Under the pieces are notes generated by a model. That model saw only the letters and a program-made list of their open reading frames with translations. It did not search any database and was not told where the DNA came from. 64,000 nucleotides of DNA from an uncultured Eudoraea sp. (GTDB lineage Bacteria; Bacteroidota; Bacteroidia; Flavobacteriales; Flavobacteriaceae), in assembly GCF_947490415.1 (NCBI RefSeq), contig NZ_CANLGX010000001.1, forward strand, positions 248,001 to 312,000, in the 5' to 3' direction. Shown here piece after piece: positions 18,090 to 26,224 of the stretch. How positions within the stretch are numbered: position 1 is the stretch's first letter; each line of letters begins with the position of its first letter. Both the position numbers and the translations under genes were made by a program.

Positions 18090-18133
18090 AATAAATACTA
18101 GTGTCGACAAGAATAAATACTAGTGTAGACAAG
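18090..18133. repeat. Two tandem 22-base direct repeats between divergent genes
   Basis: Two adjacent copies of a 22-base unit, 18090-18111 and 18112-18133, differ at one base (core GTGTCGACAA versus GTGTAGACAA). The first copy contains the 8-base palindrome TGTCGACA. The pair lies 6-50 bases upstream of the -33 box of the minus-strand gene and 65 bases before the start of the plus-strand gene, a place expected for an operator of a one-component regulator. Two turns of about 11 bases separate equivalent positions, so bound proteins would sit on the same helix face. Confidence 0.6.
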
Positions 18134-18197
18134 GAAGTTTAGAGGGATTTTGCGTAAATTTATATATTACGTTAATAACCTGGTTTAATTAAAAGCA

Positions 18198-18881
18198 ATG
18201 CAGAAATTCATCGCATTTTTCAAAGTGTTTGTGTTTCTGTGCGTGGCTTTCAGTGGTACTTTGGTATATTCTCAAAATACAGTTCCCTCAGACACTGTAG
18301 CCTCTGTACTTACACCTTTCCGCAAAGGACGTTGGTTAACTTCTTTGTCCGGAAGTATTAGCAGCTCCAGTTATGAATTAAAATCAACCAAAGACAAAAC
18401 AATATCCAATGAGTTTGGAATAAACCTGTCAACAGGCAAATTCTTTAAAGACAGATGGTTTTTTGGGGTTACTTTTCAGGGGGAGAAGCAGGAAGCGAGA
18501 GGCGACATAAATACTGTTGGTGAGTCTTTATATATTGGTCCTCAATTTGCCCGGTATTTTACAAATAATAAAGATGGTTCACTATTTTTGAATGTTTCCC
18601 CAGGTTTTGTTCTCTATCGCAGTCTTGCCACCATAAATGAAATTCCCGATTTTAGAGAAGAATCTGAAGGAAATGGATTTGGCACTCTGGTTAGTTTAGG
18701 ATATTCATATGTTATTCGGGATTTAATATCCTTAAACATTGGTTTTAATCTTCAATATGCCTGGATTGGTGCAGATACTTTTAACGAAACGGGGGATATG
18801 ATTGGCACAGAAAATATTACCATTAGTAATATTTCATTTACTTTCGGATTTGGTGTAATTCTTGACGATTTTTTCTTCTGA
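18198..18881 (+). CDS. Outer-membrane beta-barrel protein
   Basis: This 227-residue protein has a Sec signal peptide ending at LVYSQ. The mature protein is a series of strands and short turns (WLTSLSGSISSSSYEL, NEFGINLSTGKFF, WFFGVTFQGE, GSLFLNVSPGFVLY) and ends FGFGVILDDFFF with a C-terminal Phe as in BAM substrates. The final A of its TGA is the first base of the ATG of the following BamA/TamA-like gene, so the two are translationally coupled. No function can be named. Confidence 0.75.
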   Translation: MQKFIAFFKVFVFLCVAFSGTLVYSQNTVPSDTVASVLTPFRKGRWLTSLSGSISSSSYELKSTKDKTISNEFGINLSTGKFFKDRWFFGVTFQGEKQEARGDINTVGESLYIGPQFARYFTNNKDGSLFLNVSPGFVLYRSLATINEIPDFREESEGNGFGTLVSLGYSYVIRDLISLNIGFNLQYAWIGADTFNETGDMIGTENITISNISFTFGFGVILDDFFF

Positions 18882-20002
18882 TGAAAAAGCATATTTTATA
18901 CATAAGCCTGCTTATTGTTTTACTGTCTTCGACAGTGTATGCACAGCGTAACAATGAAGATGGCTTTATTCAATCTGATACCATTAGAAAAGGCAAAAGT
19001 CTTCAGTTTGTGGCATTACCCATTGTCTTTTATACCCCGGAAACCAAATTTGGATTTGGAGGGGGTGGCCAGCTTTTTCTGCTTAATAAAACCAATGAAT
19101 ACAATCAACGTTTGTCCAATATTTTCTTTAGTGCAATCTATACTTCAGAGAGTCAATTTATATTTGAAGCTACCCCACAAATCTATCTGGGACAAGGAGA
19201 TTATTTTATTGATATGTTTTACACCTATAGGGTTTTCCCAAATTCTTTTTGGGGCATTGGACCTTCAACCCCAGAAATAAATAAAGAATCCTATAACCAA
19301 ACCACTAATAAATTTGATATAAGCCTATATAAAAGATTACCCCCAAATTTAAATTTTGGATTGTCTGTTAATTATGCAAATTATCAGATCACTGAAGTTC
19401 TGGAAGGTGGCATTTTAGATTCCGGGACTATACCTGGCAGTGAAGGCGCAGTGATAAGTGGACTGGGTGCCATATTTAATTTGGACTCCAGAGATGATAT
19501 TGGCGCACCCCAATCTGGTAATTATCTGAGTTTAGCAGCGCGATTTTCAAGTGAACTCTTTGGGGCGACCCATGCTTTTAATAAGTTTATTTTAGATTTA
19601 AGAACGTATCAACCGTTAGCAAAAAAAAGTATCTTGGCGTTTCGCATTTATGTAGAAAATAATTTTGGTGATGTCCCATTCCAGGGTATGGCCAGTTATG
19701 GCGGCAGTAAAAATGCCCGAGGTTATTTCAATGGCAGGTTTATTGACAAGCACATGTATATTATTCAAGCAGAATATAGATGGCGATTTAAAGAACGATG
19801 GACTTTAGCCGGTTTCGGATTGTTTGGCAGTGTAAATGACCTTGGCGGTGATCTTTTTAGCTTTGATAACATGAAACCTAGTGTTGGTGGGGGAATACGT
19901 TTTAAGCTTATTAAAGATAAGAGCACCTGGCTTAGGCTAGATTACGCGAGAGGGCTAGATGGCCAAAATGGTATTTACTTCGGTGTTAATGAAGCTTTTT
20001 AA
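18881..20002 (+). CDS. BamA/TamA-family (Omp85-type) outer-membrane barrel without POTRA domains
   Basis: This 373-residue protein has a Sec signal peptide ending at VYAQ. It resembles the surface-antigen (Omp85 barrel) family without N-terminal POTRA repeats. It begins with FVALPIVFYTPETKFGFGGG, has LDSRDDIGAPQSGNYLSLAA in the middle (typical of 'D-R-D-x-P-x-x-G' strand starts), the L6-like motif ARGYFNGRF at about residues 283-291, and a C-terminal strand ending in Phe. Barrel-only Omp85 relatives are common in Bacteroidota; the role could be transport or assembly. It is coupled to the upstream barrel gene and convergent with the potassium-channel gene. Confidence 0.8.
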   Translation: MKKHILYISLLIVLLSSTVYAQRNNEDGFIQSDTIRKGKSLQFVALPIVFYTPETKFGFGGGGQLFLLNKTNEYNQRLSNIFFSAIYTSESQFIFEATPQIYLGQGDYFIDMFYTYRVFPNSFWGIGPSTPEINKESYNQTTNKFDISLYKRLPPNLNFGLSVNYANYQITEVLEGGILDSGTIPGSEGAVISGLGAIFNLDSRDDIGAPQSGNYLSLAARFSSELFGATHAFNKFILDLRTYQPLAKKSILAFRIYVENNFGDVPFQGMASYGGSKNARGYFNGRFIDKHMYIIQAEYRWRFKERWTLAGFGLFGSVNDLGGDLFSFDNMKPSVGGGIRFKLIKDKSTWLRLDYARGLDGQNGIYFGVNEAF

Positions 20003-20034
20003 ATAAATTTCTCAAGTACAGGTTCTACTGCTTT

Positions 20035-20712
20035 TCATTCCAACTTACCACTGTGCCTGATATACTTTTCTACAACCACAGCAGTAACTATAACAAGATA
20101 AAATTGTCCCAGAAGTCCTATAATCACTGAAGCATTGCGAGCAAGCTGGGATACAGGTAATATATCCCCATACCCTATTGTTAAAAGTGTAATGAAGCTG
20201 TAATACATTAAATCATCCCCGTTTCCCTCATTATTCAACTGCTGACTGACCAGGCCAGAAAAAGAATCAGGTTCTATAATCTCAACAGACATGCAAATAA
20301 AAAATCCTACAATACCTAAACTAATATAACCACTCATAAGGCCAAATATTACTCCTCTGGTCACCTTCTTACTTTTCCAAACCTGGGTAATAATCTCATA
20401 AGTTACAATGGAATAAAATAAAAATAAAATGCCAAATCGTATATAAGTCAATGATTTTTCATCTATAGTTAAAAGAGAGGAAAGTATGTAGATGAAAATG
20501 ATTGTGAAAAATAAGAAAACAAAGAGGTTTTTTACTTTCTTTTTCTTCCAAATTAATAGAATACCTGCCAGTATATTTACGATAAAAAATAAAGGGTTAA
20601 CAAAAACAACAAATAATTTGGAGGGTATGAAAAGTGTTCCGAAAAGTATAAACAAAAGGCTGACAAGAAATATGGTAAATCTGTATGGGTATAAATCAAA
20701 TAAACGTTTCAT
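20035..20712 (-). CDS. Voltage-gated-like potassium channel (Ion_trans_2 pore)
   Basis: This 225-residue inner-membrane protein has hydrophobic segments at about 12-30, 33-54, 62-80, 86-107 and 120-143, then a pore loop with the K+ selectivity filter TIGYGD at residues 178-183, then a last helix at about 192-214. This is the 6-TM layout, with pore at S5-P-S6. S4 lacks a clear row of arginines, so voltage gating is doubtful. There is no cytoplasmic RCK/cNMP domain; the protein ends 11 residues after the last helix. It is transcribed alone. Confidence 0.88.
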   Translation of the reverse strand: MKRLFDLYPYRFTIFLVSLLFILFGTLFIPSKLFVVFVNPLFFIVNILAGILLIWKKKKVKNLFVFLFFTIIFIYILSSLLTIDEKSLTYIRFGILFLFYSIVTYEIITQVWKSKKVTRGVIFGLMSGYISLGIVGFFICMSVEIIEPDSFSGLVSQQLNNEGNGDDLMYYSFITLLTIGYGDILPVSQLARNASVIIGLLGQFYLVIVTAVVVEKYIRHSGKLE

Positions 20713-20986
20713 TATTCTACTAATTCTTAATTAAAAGGTATTCATTTAAATAAACCTTTATGAAATGTTCCAAAAGTTAGGGAAGGATATGTATTTGTGT
20801 AAATATACTTTTTTTATTTGATCGATAAGGGAGTATAAATAAGGCTATGGCTTTGATAATTTTTTCTAAAAAACCTTTGCACAACAAAATCTTAACATGT
20901 TTTACATCGAAGCAAGTTGAATTAATAGGTTGTATAAGTTGATGATTAAGCTTAATTTTCAAAGCCCAAAAAATTCATCGAATTTT

Positions 20987-21625
20987 ATGATTAAAAATTT
21001 TGTCATTATATGGTTTTATACCAATTTACTTATGGGTTGCGGGAGTTCCTATCTCAGGGAATCAACCAATGTCAGTAACATCAAAAAACAATATGACAAG
21101 ATTTTGGTAGTGGCCCATACCAAAGACAAAGTAGCCCGGATAAGAGCAGAAGGATTGGTCGTTAAAGAACTGGGGCTACGGGGCGTAAAAGCTGAATCCT
21201 CTGTAGATGTGATTAAACCCGAAAACTTTTCCCAGAAAATGTCGGAGAAGGAAATTGAAACCTTAATTTCTCAATTACTTGATGCTGATTTCTCAGGTGT
21301 ATTAATTACCAATGTAATAAACACAGAGCAGTACAAAGATGTTATTCCTGGAGGCAGCAATGTGGAATACCAACCCCCTCAATATGGTAGGTTTGGCCTG
21401 TATTATAGTTATTACCCTGCAACCTCCTGGGAACCTGATCGCATAGTAACAAGTGTGGACTATACAGTAGAAAGCTGTTTATACGATATAACCGTGACTC
21501 AGAAGGACAATTTACAGTGGGTTGGCAGATTTAAATTGAAAAACCCTGAGGATATAAAGGAAGCTATAGCTCAATATTCCAAAGAGCTTTCAGACGCCTT
21601 ACTAGAACAAAGTATTATGCCTTAA
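20987..21625 (+). CDS. Lipoprotein of a three-member paralogous family (member 1)
   Basis: I chose ATG 20987 because it gives a compact lipoprotein signal with lipobox LMGC at residues 15-18; an in-frame ATG at 20930 would put 19 polar residues before it. The mature protein has a conserved block KILVVAHTKDKVARIRAEG followed by a KELGLRGVKAESS helix-strand, then a Tyr/Gly-rich loop and a strand SCLYDITVTQ. The genes at 22822 and 28769 (minus) share this block. Function is unknown; the ILVV-R-(T/S) core followed by 'GY/GVKA' resembles DUF4136-type lipoproteins. The next gene is an HtrA-like protease 127 bases on. Confidence 0.72.
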   Translation: MIKNFVIIWFYTNLLMGCGSSYLRESTNVSNIKKQYDKILVVAHTKDKVARIRAEGLVVKELGLRGVKAESSVDVIKPENFSQKMSEKEIETLISQLLDADFSGVLITNVINTEQYKDVIPGGSNVEYQPPQYGRFGLYYSYYPATSWEPDRIVTSVDYTVESCLYDITVTQKDNLQWVGRFKLKNPEDIKEAIAQYSKELSDALLEQSIMP

Positions 21626-21751
21626 ATAGGTTCCGCGATGTGAAAGAAATAATATCTTCGGCCAATGATTTGGCAAAGACCTTACGATGACTTTAATGAA
21701 AATTTTAATATAAGCTGCGATCTTAAATACAACCTCTCCAAAAAAGTTAAA

Positions 21752-22774
21752 ATGAAAAATATATTCTTAGTACTTACATTCCTCATTTCCCTTAACTCAA
21801 GCGCCCAAAATCTGGCAGAGTTATATAAAGAAGTTAATTCCTCGGTAGTAGTTATAAATATCATTAATGTTTCCAGGGAAAGTGAAGGAGAATATATTCA
21901 GGTCGTCACAGAGGAATCTCAGGGTTCTGGAGTATTAATAGCTGAAGAAGGCCTCATATGGACTGCGGCCCACGTGGTACAAACTGCGGAAGAAGTTCAA
22001 ATTGAGTTTCTTGATGGTGATATTTATGAAGGGACCGTTTTAAGCTCTGTTGCCCAAGCCGATGTTGCCCTCGTAAAAATAAAAGGAGATTTCCAGCTAA
22101 AGAATAAAAAAGTTGCCCTTATTGGAGATTCCGATAAAATATCTGTGGGCGAAGATGTCTTTGTTCTAGGCGCACCTCATGGTTTTAAACAATCGCTGTC
22201 ACGCGGCATCCTCAGTGGCAGGTTTGTTCCTGTGCATCTAAGCAATGATTTTGTAAAGATTGAATTTCTGCAAACAGATGCTTCGATCAATCCTGGTAAC
22301 TCTGGGGGTCCTATGTTCAACATGAAAGGTGAAGTAATAGGAATAGCAAGCAGAATATACAGCAACTCAGGCGGATTTGAGGGAATTGGTTTTGCGATGT
22401 CATCCAATGTGGCAAATAAATTACTTATGCAGGAGCCGAGTATTTGGGGAGGTATGGAATCAATATTAATCGACGGAAACCTTGCAAAAGCCCTTAATGT
22501 GCCACAGGAAGCAGGCTTATTGATCACAAGTTTATCATCTAAAGGCTCGGGCAGTGCATTAGGCCTAAAGGGCGGTACTATTTCGGCCAAAGTTGAAGAA
22601 ACAGAACTGACCATTGGAGGAGATATTATTTTGGAATTAGCCGGTATAACGATTAAAGATATCAACTCTATTTTCCAAATAAGGAAGATAATAGCTGAAG
22701 CTCAAAAAGGGGAGGTCATTACAATGACTGTTCTTAGAAACGGAAGAATTGGTAAAGCCGAATTTATCAAATAG
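21752..22774 (+). CDS. HtrA/DegP-like periplasmic trypsin-type serine protease with PDZ domain
   Basis: The ATG at 21752 gives a 340-residue protein with a Sec signal (cleavage near NSSAQ); the in-frame ATG at 21665 is less likely. The catalytic triad is His74 (TAAHVV), Asp104 (ADVALVKI) and Ser184 (NPGNSGGPM). The protease domain covers about 22-225. A single PDZ-like domain follows, with a GLLITSLSSKGSGSALGLKGG-type carboxylate-binding loop and GGDIILELAG at about 245-335. One PDZ domain is like DegS or short HtrA, and the absence of a membrane anchor suggests a soluble periplasmic enzyme. It sits between two paralogous lipoproteins and may act on the same envelope-stress pathway; that is inference. 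Confidence 0.88.
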   Translation: MKNIFLVLTFLISLNSSAQNLAELYKEVNSSVVVINIINVSRESEGEYIQVVTEESQGSGVLIAEEGLIWTAAHVVQTAEEVQIEFLDGDIYEGTVLSSVAQADVALVKIKGDFQLKNKKVALIGDSDKISVGEDVFVLGAPHGFKQSLSRGILSGRFVPVHLSNDFVKIEFLQTDASINPGNSGGPMFNMKGEVIGIASRIYSNSGGFEGIGFAMSSNVANKLLMQEPSIWGGMESILIDGNLAKALNVPQEAGLLITSLSSKGSGSALGLKGGTISAKVEETELTIGGDIILELAGITIKDINSIFQIRKIIAEAQKGEVITMTVLRNGRIGKAEFIK

Positions 22775-22821
22775 GATTGATTCAAAAAATTATCTATAAA
22801 TTAGCCGTTCAAATAAAAAAT

Positions 22822-23493
22822 ATGAAAAAGATATCACCTTTTATTTTACTGCTTGCTGCATTCTTTTTAACTGGTTGCTCAAGTTTTAAAATTATTAAAT
22901 CCTATAAATCCGATTCTGTTTATACAATGCAGGATAAAAACATTTTGGTTGTTGGCAGATCAACAAAGAAGGATGTGAGGATGGCTTATGAAGACGCTAT
23001 TACCAAAAAACTTGTTGCCAGTGGGTATAAAGCAACAGCCAGCTATAAAAAATATCCCGATTTCAAACCAAACACTAAGGTATCTGATGACCAAAAACAG
23101 CATATCCGAACTATTTTGGAAAAAGACGGATATAATGGAGTTGTACTTACCTTATTAAAGGATATTGTAGTTAATTCGCGTGAGGTGGGTGCAGAACAGT
23201 ATGATGCTGCGGTGATTTATGGTGGCGCAAGTATGCCCTCGGTTTATGGAGGATTTTATGCTTATTGGGACTTGCCTGGCTCATATTCCGTCGATCAGGT
23301 TGCTTTAAAGCAAGAGGGTACTACTATTACTTCAAAGCTCTATACACTTGAAACTGTAATCTATAATTTGGACAAGGAAGATGGCGAGCAGCTGGAGGCG
23401 TGGATAACCGCATCAATTGAAAACCCCGACAATGTAATAAATACAGCAACTGCATATGCAAATTCTATTGCAAAAGGTTTTAAAGGTAAGTAG
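22822..23493 (+). CDS. Lipoprotein of a three-member paralogous family (member 2)
   Basis: The ATG at 22822 begins a standard lipoprotein signal with lipobox LTGC (residues 16-19); a TTG at 22777 in frame is rejected. The protein has 223 residues. Block NILVVGRSTKKDVRMAYEDA followed by VASGYKATASYKKYPDF is shared with the lipoproteins at 20987 and 28769, closest to the latter. Next come YNGVVLTLLKDI, a Gly/Tyr-rich segment (VYGGFYAYWDLPGSY), and the strand YTLETVIYNLD, also present in the 28769 protein as YILETVFYNLD. It lies 47 bases after the HtrA-like gene and is probably co-transcribed with it. Function unknown. Confidence 0.75.
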   Translation: MKKISPFILLLAAFFLTGCSSFKIIKSYKSDSVYTMQDKNILVVGRSTKKDVRMAYEDAITKKLVASGYKATASYKKYPDFKPNTKVSDDQKQHIRTILEKDGYNGVVLTLLKDIVVNSREVGAEQYDAAVIYGGASMPSVYGGFYAYWDLPGSYSVDQVALKQEGTTITSKLYTLETVIYNLDKEDGEQLEAWITASIENPDNVINTATAYANSIAKGFKGK

Positions 23494-23734
23494 TCCACTT
23501 ATTAATTTCACCGGCATTACTTTAATTATTCTATCAGGATATATCGGCATAATTATTGGATCTAAACAACCAGAAATATTTCAATAAATTTGGGATACTT
23601 TCCCTTGTTTTTTGTACCTTTTTAGCCTTTTAATAGCGGCCAAATATTACATTAAATTTTTGACTAATATTGGCGCTAAAATACTGTATAATAAAAAGTT
23701 CCTAAAAATAATTTAATAACTTAATAAAATTAAA
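23494..23734 (+). promoter_or_regulatory. Intergenic region before the second SYLF gene, candidate promoter
   Basis: TAAATTTG at 23585-23592 matches the -7 consensus TAnnTTTG. The nearest TTG (23556-23558) is 26 bases upstream instead of 19-23, so the call is weak. No other feature is evident in these 241 bases. Confidence 0.3.
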
Positions 23735-24286
23735 ATGAACACTATCCATCTTAAAAAAACGAATTTTTTAGTACTCTTTGTATGTTTTGTTTTTTCGCTT
23801 ACTTCTTATGCCCAACTAGCGGGCTGGAAACCAGAATTGGAAAAAGACGCCAAAGAGGCTTTAAGCAAAATGATTTCAGACGCTCCAAAATTACAAACCT
23901 TTAAAGATCAGGCCTATGGCTATGCTGTTTATCCCAAAATAACTAAAGCAGGATTAGTAATTGGCGGTGCAGGTGGAGAAGGAGTAGTTTACAAAGGTGG
24001 CGCAATTACCGGTTCTTCTAAATTGGGACAGGGCACATTCGGACTTCAGGCAGGGGGCCAACAGTATAGTGAAGTAATTTTCTTTGAAAATAAAGCAGCA
24101 TATGATAAGTTTACAGGAGGTAAGTTTAAATTTAGCGGTCAGGCCTCTGCAACTGCTATTTCCTCTGGTGCTTCCGTTGATGTCGCTTATCAGGATGGAG
24201 TTGCCGTTTTTACCAGGGTAAAAGGCGGACTTATGCTGGAAGCCTCTGTAGGCGGACAACATTTTTCTTTTACACCAGTAGAATAA
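23735..24286 (+). CDS. SYLF (YSC84-type) lipid-binding domain protein, secreted (second copy)
   Basis: This 183-residue protein has a Sec signal ending at SYAQ. Its SYLF domain aligns without gaps to the protein at 12799: YGYAVYPKITKAGL, GGAGGEGVVYKGG, LGQGTFGLQAGGQQYSEV, FTGGKFKF and GVAVFTRVKGGLMLEASVGG. It has its own terminator (24311-24335), so it is monocistronic. The molecular role of secreted bacterial SYLF proteins is unknown. Confidence 0.9.
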   Translation: MNTIHLKKTNFLVLFVCFVFSLTSYAQLAGWKPELEKDAKEALSKMISDAPKLQTFKDQAYGYAVYPKITKAGLVIGGAGGEGVVYKGGAITGSSKLGQGTFGLQAGGQQYSEVIFFENKAAYDKFTGGKFKFSGQASATAISSGASVDVAYQDGVAVFTRVKGGLMLEASVGGQHFSFTPVE

Positions 24287-24310
24287 ATTATAATAATACC
24301 TCAATAATTT

Positions 24311-24335
24311 AAAGGCCTGGATATCCGGGCCTTTT
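24311..24335 (+). terminator. Rho-independent terminator after the SYLF gene
   Basis: AAAGGCC (24311-24317) pairs with GGCCTTT (24328-24334); the intervening GGATATCC is itself self-complementary, and TTTT-type residues follow. It lies 25 bases after the stop at 24286. Confidence 0.75.
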
Positions 24336-24423
24336 CTAATTAAAATAGCCTGTCTATTGATTTAACTACCTGGCATCCTTTACACATCTGAAACCTACAT
24401 GGTTAAAAAAGGAAATAGCTCCT

Positions 24424-25860
24424 CTACATCAAAGGACTGCTTAATCTTGCCAGTTTTTCTTTTACCCTATCAATTTGAGGCCTGGCTGAATGTTCTTCAA
24501 GCGTTAGCTGCTTGCTGTTTTTTTGAAATGCCGAGAATTGCTTTTTCATAGTAATTGTTTCTTCCTTACTATAAATAAGGGCGTTCACCTCAAAATTTTG
24601 TTCCAAACTCCGAATGTCCAAATTGGCAGTTCCAATTGAACAAACGGAATCATCTGAAAGAATTACCTTCGAATGGATAAAACCTTCCTGAAACAAATAA
24701 ATCTTAACCCCTGCCATGAGAAACCTGCTAAAAAATGATTGTACTGTCCAATGAATCATGGCCGATTCAGAATTCCTGGGAACTATTATCCGCACATCTA
24801 TGCCACTTAAGGCAGCGGTTTTAATGGCTAATGAAAGAGTAGAATCAGGAACCAAATAGGGATTCACAATATACACATACTCTTTTGCCTGATATAAAAT
24901 ATACAGGTATTGTTGCAGGATATTAGGATAATCAGCGTCTGGTCCACTGGATACAATTTGGATAGGGGTGTCTCCCATGTTATCCATCAATTTAAACATG
25001 TCCGGTTTAATCAAATTTTCCCTGGTGACAAAAAGCCAATCTGAAAGAAAGACAAAATGAAGGAAGTTTACGCTCATTCCCTGAATCATTAAATGAGTGT
25101 CTGTCCAGTGGCCCAAAACCTCATCACCTCTAATATATTTGTCATCTACATTTATTCCACCCGTAAAACCAACTAAGCCATCCACAATTAAAATCTTCCG
25201 GTGATTACGATAATTTAAACGGGCCAACCTGCCAAACCTGACGGGCATAAAAGGAAATATCTGCACCCCAATTTCCCGGAATTTATTTATCATCTTATTT
25301 GATAAATCCCAACTGCCCAGGGCATCATAAATAAGTCTTACTTTAACTCCCTGTGCTATTTTCCTTTCGAAGAGTGTGATAAAACGATCTGCCAATTGTC
25401 CATCAATGAAAATATAGTATTGCAGGTGAATATATTTTTCTGCATTCTCACAAGCCTCAAAAATGGCCTCAAAGGTGTCTGGTCCATCATTGAGTATCCT
25501 AACCTTATTGTTAAAAGTAATGATAGAGCTGTTAACTCTGGTGAGTAATCGTATAAGGTTTAAATAAGCAGGGGTTACATCGTGTCTTTTTAATAAACTT
25601 AGTTCTGCTTCTGCTGAATACTTCTTAACAAAATTCTCGAATTGAATGTAATCAATCTCTTTTTTCAGATCGAAAAGCTTTTGTCTTCGAAGATTGACTC
25701 CAAAAAAGAAATACAACATTGCCCCAATAAAAGGAATAAAAATAATAAGCAGTATCCATGCCCATATGCGTATGGGTTTACTGCCATCCTTAATTAACAA
25801 ATATAAGGAGGTGAGCGTAAGGGCAATTTCCACCAGTGTGATAAGGAGAACCCATGTCAT
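24424..25860 (-). CDS. cls: Cardiolipin synthase (phospholipase D superfamily)
   Basis: This 478-residue inner-membrane enzyme condenses two phosphatidylglycerols to cardiolipin and glycerol. Two N-terminal transmembrane helices (about 3-22 and 33-55) are followed by two PLD domains with complete HKD motifs: H220-x-K222-x4-D227 (HRKILIVD) with GGINVDD after it, and H396-x-K398-x4-D403 (HSKVILSD) with GTANLD after it. Length and layout match bacterial Cls. It is transcribed alone, with an upstream gap of about 360 bases. Confidence 0.93.
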   Translation of the reverse strand: MTWVLLITLVEIALTLTSLYLLIKDGSKPIRIWAWILLIIFIPFIGAMLYFFFGVNLRRQKLFDLKKEIDYIQFENFVKKYSAEAELSLLKRHDVTPAYLNLIRLLTRVNSSIITFNNKVRILNDGPDTFEAIFEACENAEKYIHLQYYIFIDGQLADRFITLFERKIAQGVKVRLIYDALGSWDLSNKMINKFREIGVQIFPFMPVRFGRLARLNYRNHRKILIVDGLVGFTGGINVDDKYIRGDEVLGHWTDTHLMIQGMSVNFLHFVFLSDWLFVTRENLIKPDMFKLMDNMGDTPIQIVSSGPDADYPNILQQYLYILYQAKEYVYIVNPYLVPDSTLSLAIKTAALSGIDVRIIVPRNSESAMIHWTVQSFFSRFLMAGVKIYLFQEGFIHSKVILSDDSVCSIGTANLDIRSLEQNFEVNALIYSKEETITMKKQFSAFQKNSKQLTLEEHSARPQIDRVKEKLARLSSPLM

Positions 25861-25907
25861 ATTAAAATATTAACTATTAATTTATTCTTCAATATATCTC
25901 AATTTTC

Positions 25908-26041
25908 TTAACTCCTGTTAATTTTATGCCCCTTTATCCATTCCCCGCTTAACCTTATTATCTCCACCCAATCTTCGTCCTTAATGTATATAGATTCATG
26001 CGTTCCGCCAATTCCCTCATTGCCTTGAGATTCTCATTCAT
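25908..26041 (-). pseudogene. Possible small frameshifted or decayed gene
   Basis: On the minus strand an ATG at 26041 opens a frame of 27 codons starting MNENLKAMRELAERMN. Around 25990 the protein-like composition jumps to another frame, which reads IYIKDEDWVEIIRLSGEWIK and then a few more residues to a TAA at 25910-25908. That second frame has no start codon of its own. One base shift would join the two into a protein of about 43 residues. It lies downstream of the arylsulfatase terminator. It may be a decayed gene or chance; there is no recognisable family. Confidence 0.3.
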
Positions 26042-26105
26042 ATTAAATTGATTTTTATAGATAATAACCTATCACAAATATGATTTGGTATTAATCTAAA
26101 AATTA

Positions 26106-26146
26106 AAAACCCTGCATCCAAGTAAGACTTGATCATACAGGGTTTT
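26106..26146 (-). terminator. Terminator after the arylsulfatase gene
   Basis: AAAACCCTG (26106-26114) and CAGGGTTTT (26138-26146) form a perfect 9-base stem. Read on the minus strand it is followed by a T-rich run, and it lies about 80 bases after the arylsulfatase stop. Confidence 0.75.
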
Positions 26147-26224
26147 AAAATCTAAGCTGTCCACTGCCGGTATTTTATTATGAAACACCCACAATTAAAC
26201 TTATTATCCTGGTTTTACTAGATT

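Larger units (their letters stand above)
25861..26224 (-). other. Intergenic region between the arylsulfatase and cardiolipin synthase genes
   Basis: These 364 bases hold a terminator hairpin at 26106-26146 and a short, apparently frameshifted coding remnant at 25908-26041, both described separately. The 47 bases directly before the cls start are AT-rich and show no exact TAnnTTTG. Confidence 0.5.

Noticed and set aside
22177-22665. 162-codon open frame antisense to the HtrA-like protease
   Set aside because: It lies wholly inside a well-supported gene and has no recognisable motif or signal; antisense frames of this size arise from codon bias.
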